Positions 1 to 8,678 of a DNA stretch of 36,843 bases are shown one piece after another (the stretch's first letter is position 1; each line of letters starts with the position of its first letter). Source of the DNA: an uncultured Saprospiraceae bacterium. GTDB lineage: Bacteria > Bacteroidota > Bacteroidia > Chitinophagales > Saprospiraceae. The stretch lies in NCBI GenBank assembly GCA_937921775.1, contig CAKZUK010000256.1, forward strand, positions 1 through 36,843, read 5' to 3'. The notes below the pieces were generated by a model. That model was not told the DNA's origin and searched no databases. It saw nothing but the letters and a program-made list of their open reading frames with translations. A program made the position numbers and the translations under genes.

Positions 1-2
1 AA

Positions 3-1130
3 ATGCACAACCTAGGCTTCGACGCCAAACGATTATTCAACAATACTACAGGACTAGGTAATTACAGCCGCACCCTGTTGCACAATCTATCCGAATACTT
101 CCCCGACGAGCATTACTTTTTGTTTTCTCCCAAAATCAAAAAACATCCGCTCACCATTCCTTTTTCTAAAGATCCTGCTTTTAGTTCTGTATTCCCAAAT
201 ACTCGTTTTAAAAATTATTGGCGCTCGTATGGGATGCTAAAAGATTTAAATCAAAAGGAAATTGAATTGTATCATGGATTAAGTCATGAACTACCAATTG
301 GTATTGAAAAGACAACTATAAAAACGGTAGTGACCATTCACGATTTGGTTATTAAAACATGGCCAAAGACATTTCCTTGGTTTGACCGAAAGATCTATGA
401 TCGTAAGTTTTCAAGTAGCTGTAAAAGAGCGGATCAAATAATTGCCATTAGCGAAAGCACCAAAAAAGACATTGTCAATTATTATCAGGTTGACCCAAAA
501 GGGATTAAGGTTATTTATCAAACTTGCAATGAAAGTTTCAAACTTGTCATGAGTAAAACCTTAATCAATCAGGTTTTAGAAAGATATCAATTACCTGCTT
601 CCTATTTACTTTATGTGGGCTCGGTGACGGAGCGAAAGAATTTACTGGGATTATTAGAAGCAATTCGCCTAGTCCCTAAGTCCTTGAAAATTCCATTAGT
701 AGTGATTGGTAATGGAAGTACTTATCTAAAGAAGGTGCAGGCTTTCATCGCACAGCATAACATGCAACAACAAGTTTTCTTTCCAAAAAACATTAGTACC
801 GAAGAACTTTCCGCTATTTACCAAGGGGCTGAAATATTTTGCTACCCATCTTTTTATGAAGGATTTGGGATTCCAATTATTGAAGCACTTTTTAGTAAGA
901 CTGCGGTATTAACTTCTAATATTTCGTCTCTTCCTGAAGCTGCTGGACCTGGAGCTTTTTACGCTGATCCAAACCAGGCGGAAAGCATCTCGGAAGGAAT
1001 TCAGAAGATCCTTTCTGATAGTGCTTATCGTCAACAATTGATTGAGGATGGTTATGCTCATGCTCAAAAATTTAATGCTGCCGATTTGACTGGACAGATG
1101 ATGAACGTTTACCGACGGTTGTTGGATTGA
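3..1130 (+). CDS. Glycosyltransferase family 4 (GT-B fold)
   Basis: Probable glycosyltransferase that moves a sugar from a nucleotide-sugar donor onto an acceptor in polysaccharide, LPS or glycolipid synthesis at the inner membrane. The start at the window edge looks genuine, because the family typically opens with a short strand followed by GFDAKR and a GLGNYSR loop, seen here at residues 5-25. The C-terminal half has YVGSVTERKN (about residue 205) and the donor-site motif EGFGIPIIEA with the EX7E spacing of GT4 enzymes (about residue 285), then SSLPEAAG. Length (375 aa) is normal. No signal peptide or membrane helix is evident, so it is probably cytosolic or membrane-associated. Upstream genes lie outside the window, so its cluster and substrate cannot be judged. 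The family call is solid; the sugar specificity is unknown. Confidence 0.9.
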   Translation: MHNLGFDAKRLFNNTTGLGNYSRTLLHNLSEYFPDEHYFLFSPKIKKHPLTIPFSKDPAFSSVFPNTRFKNYWRSYGMLKDLNQKEIELYHGLSHELPIGIEKTTIKTVVTIHDLVIKTWPKTFPWFDRKIYDRKFSSSCKRADQIIAISESTKKDIVNYYQVDPKGIKVIYQTCNESFKLVMSKTLINQVLERYQLPASYLLYVGSVTERKNLLGLLEAIRLVPKSLKIPLVVIGNGSTYLKKVQAFIAQHNMQQQVFFPKNISTEELSAIYQGAEIFCYPSFYEGFGIPIIEALFSKTAVLTSNISSLPEAAGPGAFYADPNQAESISEGIQKILSDSAYRQQLIEDGYAHAQKFNAADLTGQMMNVYRRLLD

Positions 1131-1509
1131 GATTTTGAAGTAGGCCCCTTCTACTCTATCTGGCTGCGCCGATTAGATAGATTCACTCAGAGTGACAAAG
1201 TGGGAAGTTGGAAGTTTTCCCGTTAACGTAATTTTTGAACGCTGAGATGCAGAGACGCAGAGTTATCCGATATTGTAGTGAGGCATGGGAGGCCGCTGAA
1301 CTTGTTTTGCTGACGCAAAACGGGGAAATAAATTGGAAATTTCTTTTGCTTAGAATTGATGCCCATTTTATAATTCAAACCCACCTCAGCTCTAAGTAAA
1401 AAGATTCTTGACAAAAACACTATGACTGGCATACGTTTGTGCTTTAGATGCATAACCACTTCAATTTGAACAGCCATTGCACTGAAACTGCCACTTCAAT
1501 TGCAAGTTC
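1131..1509. other. Intergenic stretch without a convincing gene
   Basis: About 380 bp between the convergent glycosyltransferase and lipocalin-like genes. It holds a small perfect hairpin at 1304-1321 (GTTTTGC, loop TGAC, GCAAAAC) and, at 1475-1490, one copy of a dispersed motif related to AGTGGCAGTTnCA, inverted relative to other copies. A short minus-strand open frame (about 1223-1477) has no recognisable domain and is not called. No clear terminator follows the glycosyltransferase. Confidence 0.5.
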
Positions 1510-1905
1510 TCATTGCTTCATCATCGTCATTAGAATTGGGTCTCCATTTTCAAGCATTCGTAATTCTAGCTTCTTTTTATCCAAAGATATGATATCAACA
1601 GGAATATCATTAGGTGAGTCAGGATCAATGATTTTGCTGTCTTTAAGCTCATAGCGACCTGTTTCAGATTTTCCATCTGGAGTTGTAAATGTCGCCGTTC
1701 CATCTTTTGTAAAAATAAAAACAACCTTTCCTCCCAACATTGCGGCAGGTATTGTTGTTCCATTCACCGATGCTGATTCAAGAGCCCAGGTACCTATTAT
1801 TAATTTCTTCTGCCCGGACAGTCCTTTAGTGGCAGAACAGGCGTTAAAACCGAAAACTAAGCTTATCATAGCCAAAATAGAGAAAAGTCGTAATGAAATA
1901 TTCAT
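1510..1905 (-). CDS. Lipocalin-like lipoprotein
   Basis: Small exported lipoprotein of the lipocalin-like type frequent in Bacteroidota; ligand and role are unknown. The ATG at 1905 is preferred over an upstream in-frame ATG because it starts a typical signal peptide (MNISLRLF, then a hydrophobic stretch) ending in a lipobox FNAC about 22 residues in. The mature part has the usual series: IIGTWALES, then VVFIFTKDGTATF, TGRYELKDSKII and a C-terminal LELRMLE strand, which is the pattern of a small beta-barrel lipocalin-like domain. About 131 aa. It stands alone and is convergent with the upstream glycosyltransferase. A promoter-like TATATTTG lies about 100 bp upstream on the same strand. Confidence 0.7.
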   Translation of the reverse strand: MNISLRLFSILAMISLVFGFNACSATKGLSGQKKLIIGTWALESASVNGTTIPAAMLGGKVVFIFTKDGTATFTTPDGKSETGRYELKDSKIIDPDSPNDIPVDIISLDKKKLELRMLENGDPILMTMMKQ

Positions 1906-2008
1906 GATAAATCGATTTTTGAACAAGCAGTTAATTAAGATAAATTGCAAATATTACTGGCAAATAAGTGGCCAAGTTAAACAAATAGCGTCTAACCAAT
2001 GTATTTTT

Positions 2009-2016
2009 CAAATATA
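2009..2016 (-). promoter_or_regulatory. Putative Bacteroidota -7 box for the lipocalin-like gene
   Basis: On the minus strand the sequence reads TATATTTG, a perfect match to the Bacteroidota -7 consensus TAnnTTTG. It would give a leader of roughly 95-100 nt before the ATG at 1905. No good -33 TTTG was found at the expected distance. Confidence 0.4.
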
Positions 2017-2061
2017 CCAGCTGTGTAATATGTCTTCTTTAACAATGTTGTAAAAATATTA

Positions 2062-2093
2062 TTTGAATAGTACCGCAGTAAATCGTAATTTCG
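2062..2093 (+). promoter_or_regulatory. Putative promoter of ahcY
   Basis: TTTG at 2062-2065 and TAATTTCG at 2086-2093 are 20 bp apart, which fits the -33 (TTTG) and -7 (TAnnTTTG) elements of the Bacteroidota housekeeping sigma factor, with one mismatch in the -7 box. It predicts a start near 2099 and a leader of about 28 nt, too short to hold an SAH or SAM riboswitch. Confidence 0.5.
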
Positions 2094-2126
2094 CACTCAA
2101 TTTCATAACAAATTAAAAAAAATAAT

Positions 2127-3440
2127 ATGCCTACTGTAGAACCTAATGTAAGCTATAAGGTAAAAGACATCTCGCTAGCCGATTGGGGCCGCCGCGAATT
2201 GGAACTTGCTGAAGCTGAAATGCCAGGCCTAATGGCTTTACGCGAGCAATACGGAGAAAGCAAGCCTCTTAAAGGTGCTAGAATTGCAGGTTGTCTTCAC
2301 ATGACGATCCAAACTGGTGTACTAATCGAGACGCTAGTTGCACTTGGTGCTGAAGTTAGCTGGTCTTCATGTAACATCTTTTCTACTCAAGATCACGCTG
2401 CTGCTGCAATTGCTGCTACAGGTGTACCTGTTTATGCTTGGAAAGGTATGAACGAAGAAGAGTTTGAATGGTGTATTGCACAAACACTAACTGCATTCGA
2501 AGGTGGTAAGCCATTGAATATGATTCTTGATGATGGTGGAGACCTTACCAACATGGTATTGGACGAGAACCCTGACTTAGTAGCTGGAATCAAAGGCTTG
2601 AGTGAAGAAACAACAACTGGTGTTCACCGTCTTTACGAAAGAATGAAGAACGGAACACTAGCACTTCCTGCTATTAATATCAACGACTCTGTTACTAAAT
2701 CAAAGTTTGATAACAAGTACGGTTGTAAAGAATCTTTGGTTGACTCGATCCGTCGTGCAACTGATTTGATGTTAGCTGGTAAAGTAGCTGTAGTCGCTGG
2801 ATACGGTGATGTAGGAAAAGGTTCTGCCGCTTCATTGGCAGGTGCAGGTTGTCGTGTAATCGTTACAGAAATTGATCCTATTTGTGCGCTTCAGGCTGCA
2901 ATGGATGGTTTTGCTGTAAAGAAAATGGACAACGCAATTAAAGAAGCAAACATCATTGTTACTGCTACAGGTAATAAAGATATTCTTGCGGAGCGTCACT
3001 TCCGAGCTATGAAGGACAAAGCTATCGTTTGTAACATTGGTCACTTCGATAATGAAATCGACATGACTTGGTTGAACGATACATATGGTTCTACAAAAGT
3101 AGAGATCAAGCCTCAAGTTGATAAGTACACAATTGATGGTAGCGATGTAATTGTATTAGCTGAGGGCCGTTTGGTAAACCTTGGTTGTGGTACAGGTCAC
3201 CCATCATTTGTAATGTCTAACTCTTTCACCAATCAAGTATTGGCACAGTTGGAACTTTGGCAAAATACGGATAAGTATGAAAACAAAGTTTACATGTTGC
3301 CTAAGCACTTGGATGAGCAGGTTGCTCGTTTGCACTTAGAAAAAATTGGTGTTGAATTGGAAGAACTAAACCAAGATCAGGCTGATTACATCGGTGTGAA
3401 AGTGGAAGGACCTTTCAAGCCAGAATACTACAGGTACTAG
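2127..3440 (+). CDS. ahcY: S-adenosylhomocysteinase
   Basis: Hydrolyses S-adenosyl-L-homocysteine to adenosine and homocysteine, removing the product inhibitor of SAM-dependent methylation and feeding the methionine cycle; cytosolic, NAD-dependent, usually tetrameric. The sequence has the family signatures in order: the N-terminal [13 protein letters not shown] substrate segment, [16 protein letters not shown] with the catalytic Lys/Asp region, the NAD-binding glycine loop [23 protein letters not shown], and the conserved C-terminus FKPEYYRY that reaches into the neighbouring subunit. Length 437 aa is typical. It is monocistronic here: a plausible promoter lies just upstream and a long hairpin follows the stop. 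Identification is secure. Confidence 0.98.
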   Translation: MPTVEPNVSYKVKDISLADWGRRELELAEAEMPGLMALREQYGESKPLKGARIAGCLHMTIQTGVLIETLVALGAEVSWSSCNIFSTQDHAAAAIAATGVPVYAWKGMNEEEFEWCIAQTLTAFEGGKPLNMILDDGGDLTNMVLDENPDLVAGIKGLSEETTTGVHRLYERMKNGTLALPAININDSVTKSKFDNKYGCKESLVDSIRRATDLMLAGKVAVVAGYGDVGKGSAASLAGAGCRVIVTEIDPICALQAAMDGFAVKKMDNAIKEANIIVTATGNKDILAERHFRAMKDKAIVCNIGHFDNEIDMTWLNDTYGSTKVEIKPQVDKYTIDGSDVIVLAEGRLVNLGCGTGHPSFVMSNSFTNQVLAQLELWQNTDKYENKVYMLPKHLDEQVARLHLEKIGVELEELNQDQADYIGVKVEGPFKPEYYRY

Positions 3441-3465
3441 AACTGATAATGTCAGTCTAAGTGAC

Positions 3466-3531
3466 AGTGGCAGTTGCAATAACATTATGGTTTAGCTTTT
3501 TTTAAAACTATAATGCATTGTAACTGCCACT
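3466..3531 (+). terminator. Long inverted repeat after ahcY
   Basis: Arms 3466-3493 and 3504-3531 are nearly complementary (AGTGGCAGTT, CAAT and CATTAT blocks with a few mismatches), with a short T-rich loop. It can form a stem of about 27 bp downstream of ahcY and may end transcription or protect the 3' end. There is no clean trailing T-run on the plus strand, so a role as a dispersed-repeat hairpin is also possible. Confidence 0.45.
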
Positions 3532-3567
3532 CAAACTTACTACGTCCACTTTATCCAACGATGTGTC

Positions 3568-3996
3568 CTACATCGATTCTACTCGTTTCCATTTATTTTT
3601 TTCAATTTCCTTAAACTCGGAAGGTACAAGTATCCTAACGGTAATGTCTTCATAGACATCTTTTTTAGCACCTTTGACAATTACACTTTGTTGTTTCTTT
3701 TGATTTCCTTTCAAAATCAGTGCTCCCCCATCGATAGAAGTCAAGGGCTCGTATCGCCCAGATTTCTCAAAGTAACTAAACAAAGCTTGAGAACTGTTGT
3801 GAATAACAACATTTACTTCGACCATGATTAAGTTGCCCTCCCATGTTACGATTTCTACATTTTCATTTTCATAATAAACACAAATTTCTTCTATCTCATC
3901 TGTGTCAATCGTTTTATGAAAAGTTCTTGTCAGTTGACCTTCCTTTGTTGGTAAATGGAAGAATAATAAGATGTTTGCAAAAAGTAAAAACTTCAT
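3568..3996 (-). CDS. Small exported protein of unknown function
   Basis: I do not recognise the family. The ATG at 3996 is chosen because it opens a short signal peptide (MKFLLFANILLFFHL); the frame is open further upstream, but that part is not signal-like. The mature part (about 125 aa) is beta-rich, with VYYENENVEIVTW and VIVKGAKKDVYEDITVRILVP. This resembles the repeating strands of DUF4097-type putative adhesins, in which a term like ENVEI precedes a WEG turn. Resemblance only; no catalytic motif is visible. It is convergent with ahcY. Confidence 0.55.
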   Translation of the reverse strand: MKFLLFANILLFFHLPTKEGQLTRTFHKTIDTDEIEEICVYYENENVEIVTWEGNLIMVEVNVVIHNSSQALFSYFEKSGRYEPLTSIDGGALILKGNQKKQQSVIVKGAKKDVYEDITVRILVPSEFKEIEKNKWKRVESM

Positions 3997-4329
3997 TTTT
4001 GTATATAGTTTATAAGTTAAACGGCTTCTTAACAAAAAGAGGGAAGTCAATAAAAAAAGGGGAAGTATGAAAGGGAAAAGAATTACTACAATAAAAGCAA
4101 ATATTATTCCAGTTTAGACTGTCACATATCCAAAAACGACTAGCTTGACAATACAAAAAGTCATTTACTGTAGTATACTTACTGGCTATTTTCAAATTTG
4201 ATCCCGTAATTATGTAGTAAAAACAATCCATATTGGAGATAAATATTATTTATATCTTAGCCCATCCAAAAAAAAGAGAATCGTCTAAAAAAATAACCTG
4301 TTAATACTTTCTAAGTTAATTACTTAATA

Positions 4330-5703
4330 ATGCTAAAGCGGACTTTACTTATTGGCTGTTTGACATATGTCACACTTGGCATTTTAGCCCTTGTGTTTTA
4401 TAAGGAACGTATGGCATTTCTAGACTCTAGTTACATTTTGTTTTCTATTTTGAGAGACGGAGACTTTGCTATTCAGGTTAATCGCTTTGGGGCTTGTCTC
4501 ACACAGATGTTTCCTTTGATTAGTTCAAAGTTAGGCCTTTCCCTAGACAGTATTATGAAAGTCTATTCACTAGGTTTTATCATATACTATTTCAGTTTGT
4601 TTTATTTATGCGTTGGTATTCTAAAAAAGTACCGTTTTGGTCTCTGCTTACTTTTATTTAACATCTTAATGGTAGCGGACACCTTTTACTGGGTTATGAA
4701 TGAGTTCATTCAAGGCATCGCTTTGATGATTGTATTTTTTGCATTTCTTTCGCGAGCAAATGATATAAATCTAAAAGATCGGTTTTGGTATTTTCCACTA
4801 ATAACATTGTTCCTTTTTACATTAGCCTTCATCCATCCATTGCTGATTATTCCTTTTGCTTTCGCAACAGCTTACTTTTACTATTTCAAACACATTGACA
4901 GAAGATCACTGGTCAATATTTTTTTGACCCTGTTCATGTTTGTTCTCGCAAAAAATATATTCTTCAGGTCCGCTTATGATTCTTCATCAATGGGTGGGCT
5001 CAAAAATTTCCGATCCTTATTCCCAGATTATTTCTCAATAGCCTCCAACAAAAACTTTTTGACTTATCTGATTTATGATTACTATCTACTAATCCCATTC
5101 TTTGGTATTATCATCTATTGCTTTATTAAGGAAAATCTAAAGCTACCATTAGGCTTTATCATTGCATTCTTTTTCGGCTATCTCTTATTGATCAATGTTT
5201 CTTTTAAAGATGGGCCCGATCAGTTTTATATCGAAAGTCTTTATTTACCATTAAGCTTATTTTTGATTATTCCTTTTGTTTTTGAAATTCTTCCAAAGTT
5301 CAAATTGAATCAAGCAGTTATTGCAATCTCAATCATTTGCCTGATACGAATTGCGCACATATATACTAGCCACCAACCATATACTGACAGAGTGCAATAC
5401 ATCAACAATGTTTTGGATGAAACTGCAAATAATGCTAATAAAAAAATGATTCTGGCTACTAAAGATATAGCTATGGACACCCTAATGATGAACTGGGGTA
5501 GTCCCTATGAATTCTGGTTATTATCCACCATCAACACAGGTGAATCAAGATCTATCCTTATCATTGAAAATCCTTCTAATTATAACTGGGCGCTTAACCG
5601 CAAAGATGAGTTCTTCACCGATTGGGGTCTTTTTAGATATGATCAACTTCCTAAACAGTATTTTAACTTTCGAGATACCAGTCAATATCAAATTCAGCAG
5701 TAG
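4330..5703 (+). CDS. Polytopic membrane protein, possibly GT-C-like
   Basis: A 457-residue inner-membrane protein with about 10 hydrophobic helices spread over residues 5-355, then a soluble C-terminal domain of about 100 residues. Loop residues after the first helix include an acidic DGDFAIQ segment. Layout (helices, then a soluble tail, and acidic residues in the first periplasmic loop) recalls GT-C-fold glycosyltransferases and polysaccharide-polymerase-like proteins, but no defining motif is seen and function is unassigned. It is flanked by minus-strand and separately promoted plus-strand genes, so it is likely a single-gene unit. The 280 bp upstream is AT-rich and holds no clear promoter box. 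Confidence 0.65.
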   Translation: MLKRTLLIGCLTYVTLGILALVFYKERMAFLDSSYILFSILRDGDFAIQVNRFGACLTQMFPLISSKLGLSLDSIMKVYSLGFIIYYFSLFYLCVGILKKYRFGLCLLLFNILMVADTFYWVMNEFIQGIALMIVFFAFLSRANDINLKDRFWYFPLITLFLFTLAFIHPLLIIPFAFATAYFYYFKHIDRRSLVNIFLTLFMFVLAKNIFFRSAYDSSSMGGLKNFRSLFPDYFSIASNKNFLTYLIYDYYLLIPFFGIIIYCFIKENLKLPLGFIIAFFFGYLLLINVSFKDGPDQFYIESLYLPLSLFLIIPFVFEILPKFKLNQAVIAISIICLIRIAHIYTSHQPYTDRVQYINNVLDETANNANKKMILATKDIAMDTLMMNWGSPYEFWLLSTINTGESRSILIIENPSNYNWALNRKDEFFTDWGLFRYDQLPKQYFNFRDTSQYQIQQ

Positions 5704-5872
5704 TAATGAACTCTACCATTAGAAAGATAGGAATGGAACGAATTCTGATATCACGGAGCCTTTTTAACGCGAGATAAACTTTGTTGCTCCCTGCCGCCGG
5801 TAAAGTCGACTTCGGGTGAACTTCCCAGTTCCATACTCCTACTTCCATGGTCTTTCTCTTCTCACTTTTTCC

Positions 5873-5880
5873 TATATTTG
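5873..5880 (+). promoter_or_regulatory. -7 box abutting the HupE-like start codon
   Basis: TATATTTG is a perfect match to the Bacteroidota -7 consensus and ends only 6 bp before the ATG at 5887. A start of transcription 5-8 bp downstream would fall on or next to the start codon, suggesting a leaderless mRNA. A TTG start at 5878 would lie inside this box and is therefore unlikely. Confidence 0.5.
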
Positions 5881-5886
5881 CATAGC

Positions 5887-6486
5887 ATGAATACCTTCGA
5901 CTTTTATTTCAATTTTGGATTCGATCACATTCTCGATATGGATGCAAAAGATCATATTGCATTCCTAGTAGCATTATGTGCTATTTACCAACTGGGAGAA
6001 TGGAAGAAGGTTTTAATCTTGGTTACAGCTTTTACCATTGGACATTCCATCACCTTAGGATTGGCAGCCATGGATCTGCTTAAGGTAAATAAAGCCCTTA
6101 TCGAATTATTGATTCCAATTACCATATTAATCACCAGCTTGTACAATGTATTAAAGAAAGACATTGCAGAGGCCAAATCACTTTTTGGTCGCCACCTCAA
6201 TATCAATTATGTATTTGCATTGACATTTGGTTTTATCCACGGCATGGGTTTTTCAAATACCCTCAAATCTATGTTAATGCCTGGAGAAGAAAGCTTATTC
6301 ATCCAACAGCTACTGGCCTTTAACATTGGCGTAGAACTAGGTCAACTTATTATCGTAGCTGCCATATTATTTTTAGCTTATATAGCGTTAAATCTATTGA
6401 AAATACGCCAGCGTGAATGGAATCTGTTTATTTCGGGCGCGGCAGCTGGAATTTCCGTAATTTTGATTTTGGAACAGCTTAACTAA
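5887..6486 (+). CDS. HupE/UreJ-like membrane protein
   Basis: Inner-membrane protein of the HupE_UreJ_2 type, whose relatives are linked to nickel, cobalt or other metal transport, though the Bacteroidota branch is not characterised. It has about six hydrophobic helices. Conserved motifs are FGFDHILDMDAKDHIAF near the N-terminus, FTIGHSITLGLA (about residue 53) and FGFIHGMGFS (about residue 115), each with the family's intramembrane histidine. ATG 5887 is chosen over an in-frame TTG at 5878, which sits in the predicted promoter. 199 aa. The next gene, a DUF6702 protein, follows after about 125 bp, and YidD follows that, so they may be cotranscribed. The call is to family; the transported ion, if any, is unknown. 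Confidence 0.8.
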   Translation: MNTFDFYFNFGFDHILDMDAKDHIAFLVALCAIYQLGEWKKVLILVTAFTIGHSITLGLAAMDLLKVNKALIELLIPITILITSLYNVLKKDIAEAKSLFGRHLNINYVFALTFGFIHGMGFSNTLKSMLMPGEESLFIQQLLAFNIGVELGQLIIVAAILFLAYIALNLLKIRQREWNLFISGAAAGISVILILEQLN

Positions 6487-6610
6487 GTGCTGAGTTTTAA
6501 GGAGCGAAGCTTACACCATCGAAGGCCCGCACATCACATGTACTTCAAAGCTTATTACCTTCAATCCGTAATATTACTTATACTTAAAATTGCTCGAATA
6601 AAATTTAATA

Positions 6611-7132
6611 ATGGCATTACCTATACTCACATTCTTTCTCAGTTTATTCGTTAGCTTCACTGCTAAGGTGCCTCCTAATTCCCTACACGAATTTCATATC
6701 AGCAAGTGTCAGATCGAGTATAGCGAACCTGACTCTGCACTACAAATCACCTTACATCTTTTCATTGATGACTTAGAAGAAGCTTTGCGCAAACAAGGAA
6801 AGGACAAATTATTTATTGCCACAGAGAAAGAAGACAAGCAGGCAGAAGCTTATCTTTTTGAATACCTTAAAGAAAGGCTAGAATTGGATGTCAATGAAGA
6901 AAGAGCAAGCTATACATTCATTGGAAAGGAGCCATCTGAAGATCTTCAGGCAATTTGGTGTTACCTTGAAATACCAAATTTAAAAATGGTATCTGACTTA
7001 TCTGTCAGCAATACTTTATTATTGGAAGTTTTTGAGGATCAAAAAAATATTGTCTCTGTCATGGGACCAAATAAAAAACAAGGATATTTTCTTTTCCAGC
7101 AAGGAAGTAGCACTGAGCAAATGCAGTTTTAA
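6611..7132 (+). CDS. DUF6702-family exported protein
   Basis: Exported protein of unknown function. The N-terminus is a signal peptide (MALPILTFFLSLFVSFTAK). The mature part opens with HEFHISKCQIEYSEPDSALQ and LHLFIDDLEEAL, which is the pattern I associate with DUF6702, a beta-rich domain found across Bacteroidota. 173 aa, normal for the family. It lies between a HupE-like membrane protein and yidD, with only 3 bp between its stop and the putative yidD start. The neighbouring HupE-like gene suggests a role at the envelope with metal handling, but this is inference. Confidence 0.7.
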   Translation: MALPILTFFLSLFVSFTAKVPPNSLHEFHISKCQIEYSEPDSALQITLHLFIDDLEEALRKQGKDKLFIATEKEDKQAEAYLFEYLKERLELDVNEERASYTFIGKEPSEDLQAIWCYLEIPNLKMVSDLSVSNTLLLEVFEDQKNIVSVMGPNKKQGYFLFQQGSSTEQMQF

Positions 7133-7135
7133 TTC

Positions 7136-7432
7136 TTGACTTTACGAAGTTATTCTAATCAGCTTCAAAATAAAAAACAGAATAAATTGAACGAACTTAT
7201 TAAGAAACTTTTCATCTTACCCATTCGATTTTATCAAACTGCTATCTCTCCTTTGCTTGGCCCTAAATGTCGTTTCCAGCCAACCTGCTCACACTACATG
7301 GTTCAGTCCATCAATGAATGGGGCGTCATCAGAGGTATTTGGATGGGACTAAAACGTATTTTTAAATGCCATCCTTGGGGACCTCATGGACATGATCCAG
7401 TTCCAAAGAATCCAAAGAATAAACACCAATAA
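7136..7432 (+). CDS. yidD: Membrane protein insertion efficiency factor YidD
   Basis: Small membrane-associated protein that assists YidC-dependent insertion of inner-membrane proteins. The signature runs through the whole core: [34 protein letters not shown], then [18 protein letters not shown], with the three family cysteines. The open frame begins at a TTG only 3 bp after the DUF6702 stop. The core itself starts near residue 24, so a later in-frame TTG at 7187 could be the true start. The tight spacing suggests translational coupling with the preceding gene. YidD is usually beside rnpA/yidC; here it is not. Confidence 0.93.
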   Translation: MTLRSYSNQLQNKKQNKLNELIKKLFILPIRFYQTAISPLLGPKCRFQPTCSHYMVQSINEWGVIRGIWMGLKRIFKCHPWGPHGHDPVPKNPKNKHQ

Positions 7433-7567
7433 ATTTCAATTTCAGTGTCAGTTTCAATAGTAGTCTACCTATAGAACCCCAGTACATTCAAACAATATCA
7501 GCACTATCTATAGATTTTTTAGTAAAAGGCTGTGTATGAAATTTGCAAAAAATTATAAAAGAAAAAC

Positions 7568-8554
7568 ATGTTACGACGACCGAGGAGAAATAGAAGTTCC
7601 GCAGCTATTCGCGGAATGATTAGAGAAACACATCTGAGCACCGATCATTTGATCTACCCTTTTTTCATTGTGGACGGGAAAAATATTTCTGAGGAAATTC
7701 ACTCCTTGCCTGGCAATTTTCGTTGGTCTCTCGACCTACTTCTGCCAGAGATGGAAGCTTGTATTAAGCTGGGGCTAAAAACCTTTATTCTTTTTCCAGG
7801 TGTTGCCGAACAATTAAAAAACAAAACAGGCACTTACGGTTACGCTAAAGATAATTTCTACTTAAAAGCTGCCACCGAAATAAAAAAACGATTCCCTCAA
7901 ATATGTCTCATCAGCGATGTAGCAATGGATCCGTACAGCTCAGATGGCCATGATGGTTTAGTTGCTGATGGAAGAATTCTAAATGATGAAACGCTTCCTA
8001 TTCTGGCAAAGATGGCGATTGCTCAAGCTGAAGCAGGTTTTGATTTGCTAGGTCCATCTGATATGATGGATGGCCGAATTGGTTATATGCGTGAAGCATT
8101 AGATGAGCAAGGTTTTACTAAAACAGGAATTATGGCTTATTCTGTAAAATATGCCTCTGCCTTTTATGGGCCATTCCGTGATGCATTGGATAGCGCACCA
8201 AAAGATGAAGTTGGTATTCCAAAAGATAAAAAAACATATCAGATGGATCCTGCCAATAAACAGGAGGCTTTGATTGAAGCAGAATTAGATTTGACGGAAG
8301 GTGCTGATTTTCTAATGGTCAAACCGGCTTTGCACTACCTTGATGTCATTCATATGTTGAAAGAAAATTTCGAATTGCCGATTGCTGCATATCATGTGAG
8401 TGGAGAATGTGCGATGCTTACAGCTGCTTGTCAAAATGGCTGGTTGGAGTTTGATAAGGCTATGCCGGAAGCTTTGTTGAGCATACATCGTGCTGGGGCT
8501 GATGCTATTATTACTTACTTTGCTAAGGACTATGCTTTATTGACCAATAAGTAG
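7568..8554 (+). CDS. hemB: Porphobilinogen synthase (delta-aminolevulinate dehydratase)
   Basis: Condenses two 5-aminolevulinate molecules to porphobilinogen in haem synthesis; cytosolic, normally octameric. 328 aa, full length. The two Schiff-base lysines are visible: K194 in SVKYASAFYGPF and K252 in FLMVKPALHYLDV. The active-site metal loop reads DVAMDPYSSDGHDG (residues 117-130): the three cysteines of the zinc enzymes are replaced by A119, D121 and D129. This is the arrangement of the aspartate-rich, magnesium-type (zinc-independent) enzymes. N-terminal RRPRRNRSSAAIRGM is the family arm. Located just downstream of yidD with a 135-bp gap, so probably its own unit. Haem product would supply, among others, the di-haem peroxidase encoded further on. 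Confidence 0.97.
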   Translation: MLRRPRRNRSSAAIRGMIRETHLSTDHLIYPFFIVDGKNISEEIHSLPGNFRWSLDLLLPEMEACIKLGLKTFILFPGVAEQLKNKTGTYGYAKDNFYLKAATEIKKRFPQICLISDVAMDPYSSDGHDGLVADGRILNDETLPILAKMAIAQAEAGFDLLGPSDMMDGRIGYMREALDEQGFTKTGIMAYSVKYASAFYGPFRDALDSAPKDEVGIPKDKKTYQMDPANKQEALIEAELDLTEGADFLMVKPALHYLDVIHMLKENFELPIAAYHVSGECAMLTAACQNGWLEFDKAMPEALLSIHRAGADAIITYFAKDYALLTNK

Positions 8555-8591
8555 TTTTTTTTACCACATAGTTTTTGTTTTTTTACCATGC

Positions 8592-8630
8592 TTTTTTTGA
8601 ACCACAAAAGGAACAAAAGAAAACAAAAGA
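8592..8630 (+). repeat. Left arm of GxxExxY inverted repeat
   Basis: T-run, GAACCACAAAAG, then GAACAAAAG and AAAACAAAAG. Three ACAAAAG units in direct orientation at 9-10 bp steps, pointing into the cassette. Confidence 0.8.
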
Positions 8631-8678
8631 GCTAACGTGTTTACTTAGGTGTGTACTTTTATTTTGTGGGTTTAAACT

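Noticed and set aside
1223..1477. 84-codon minus-strand frame between two genes
   Set aside because: No hydrophobic signal or domain and it overlaps a small hairpin and a dispersed motif; probably chance.
2094..2126. SAH or SAM riboswitch before ahcY
   Set aside because: The predicted leader is only about 28 nt, too short for a known aptamer, and no conserved core is visible.
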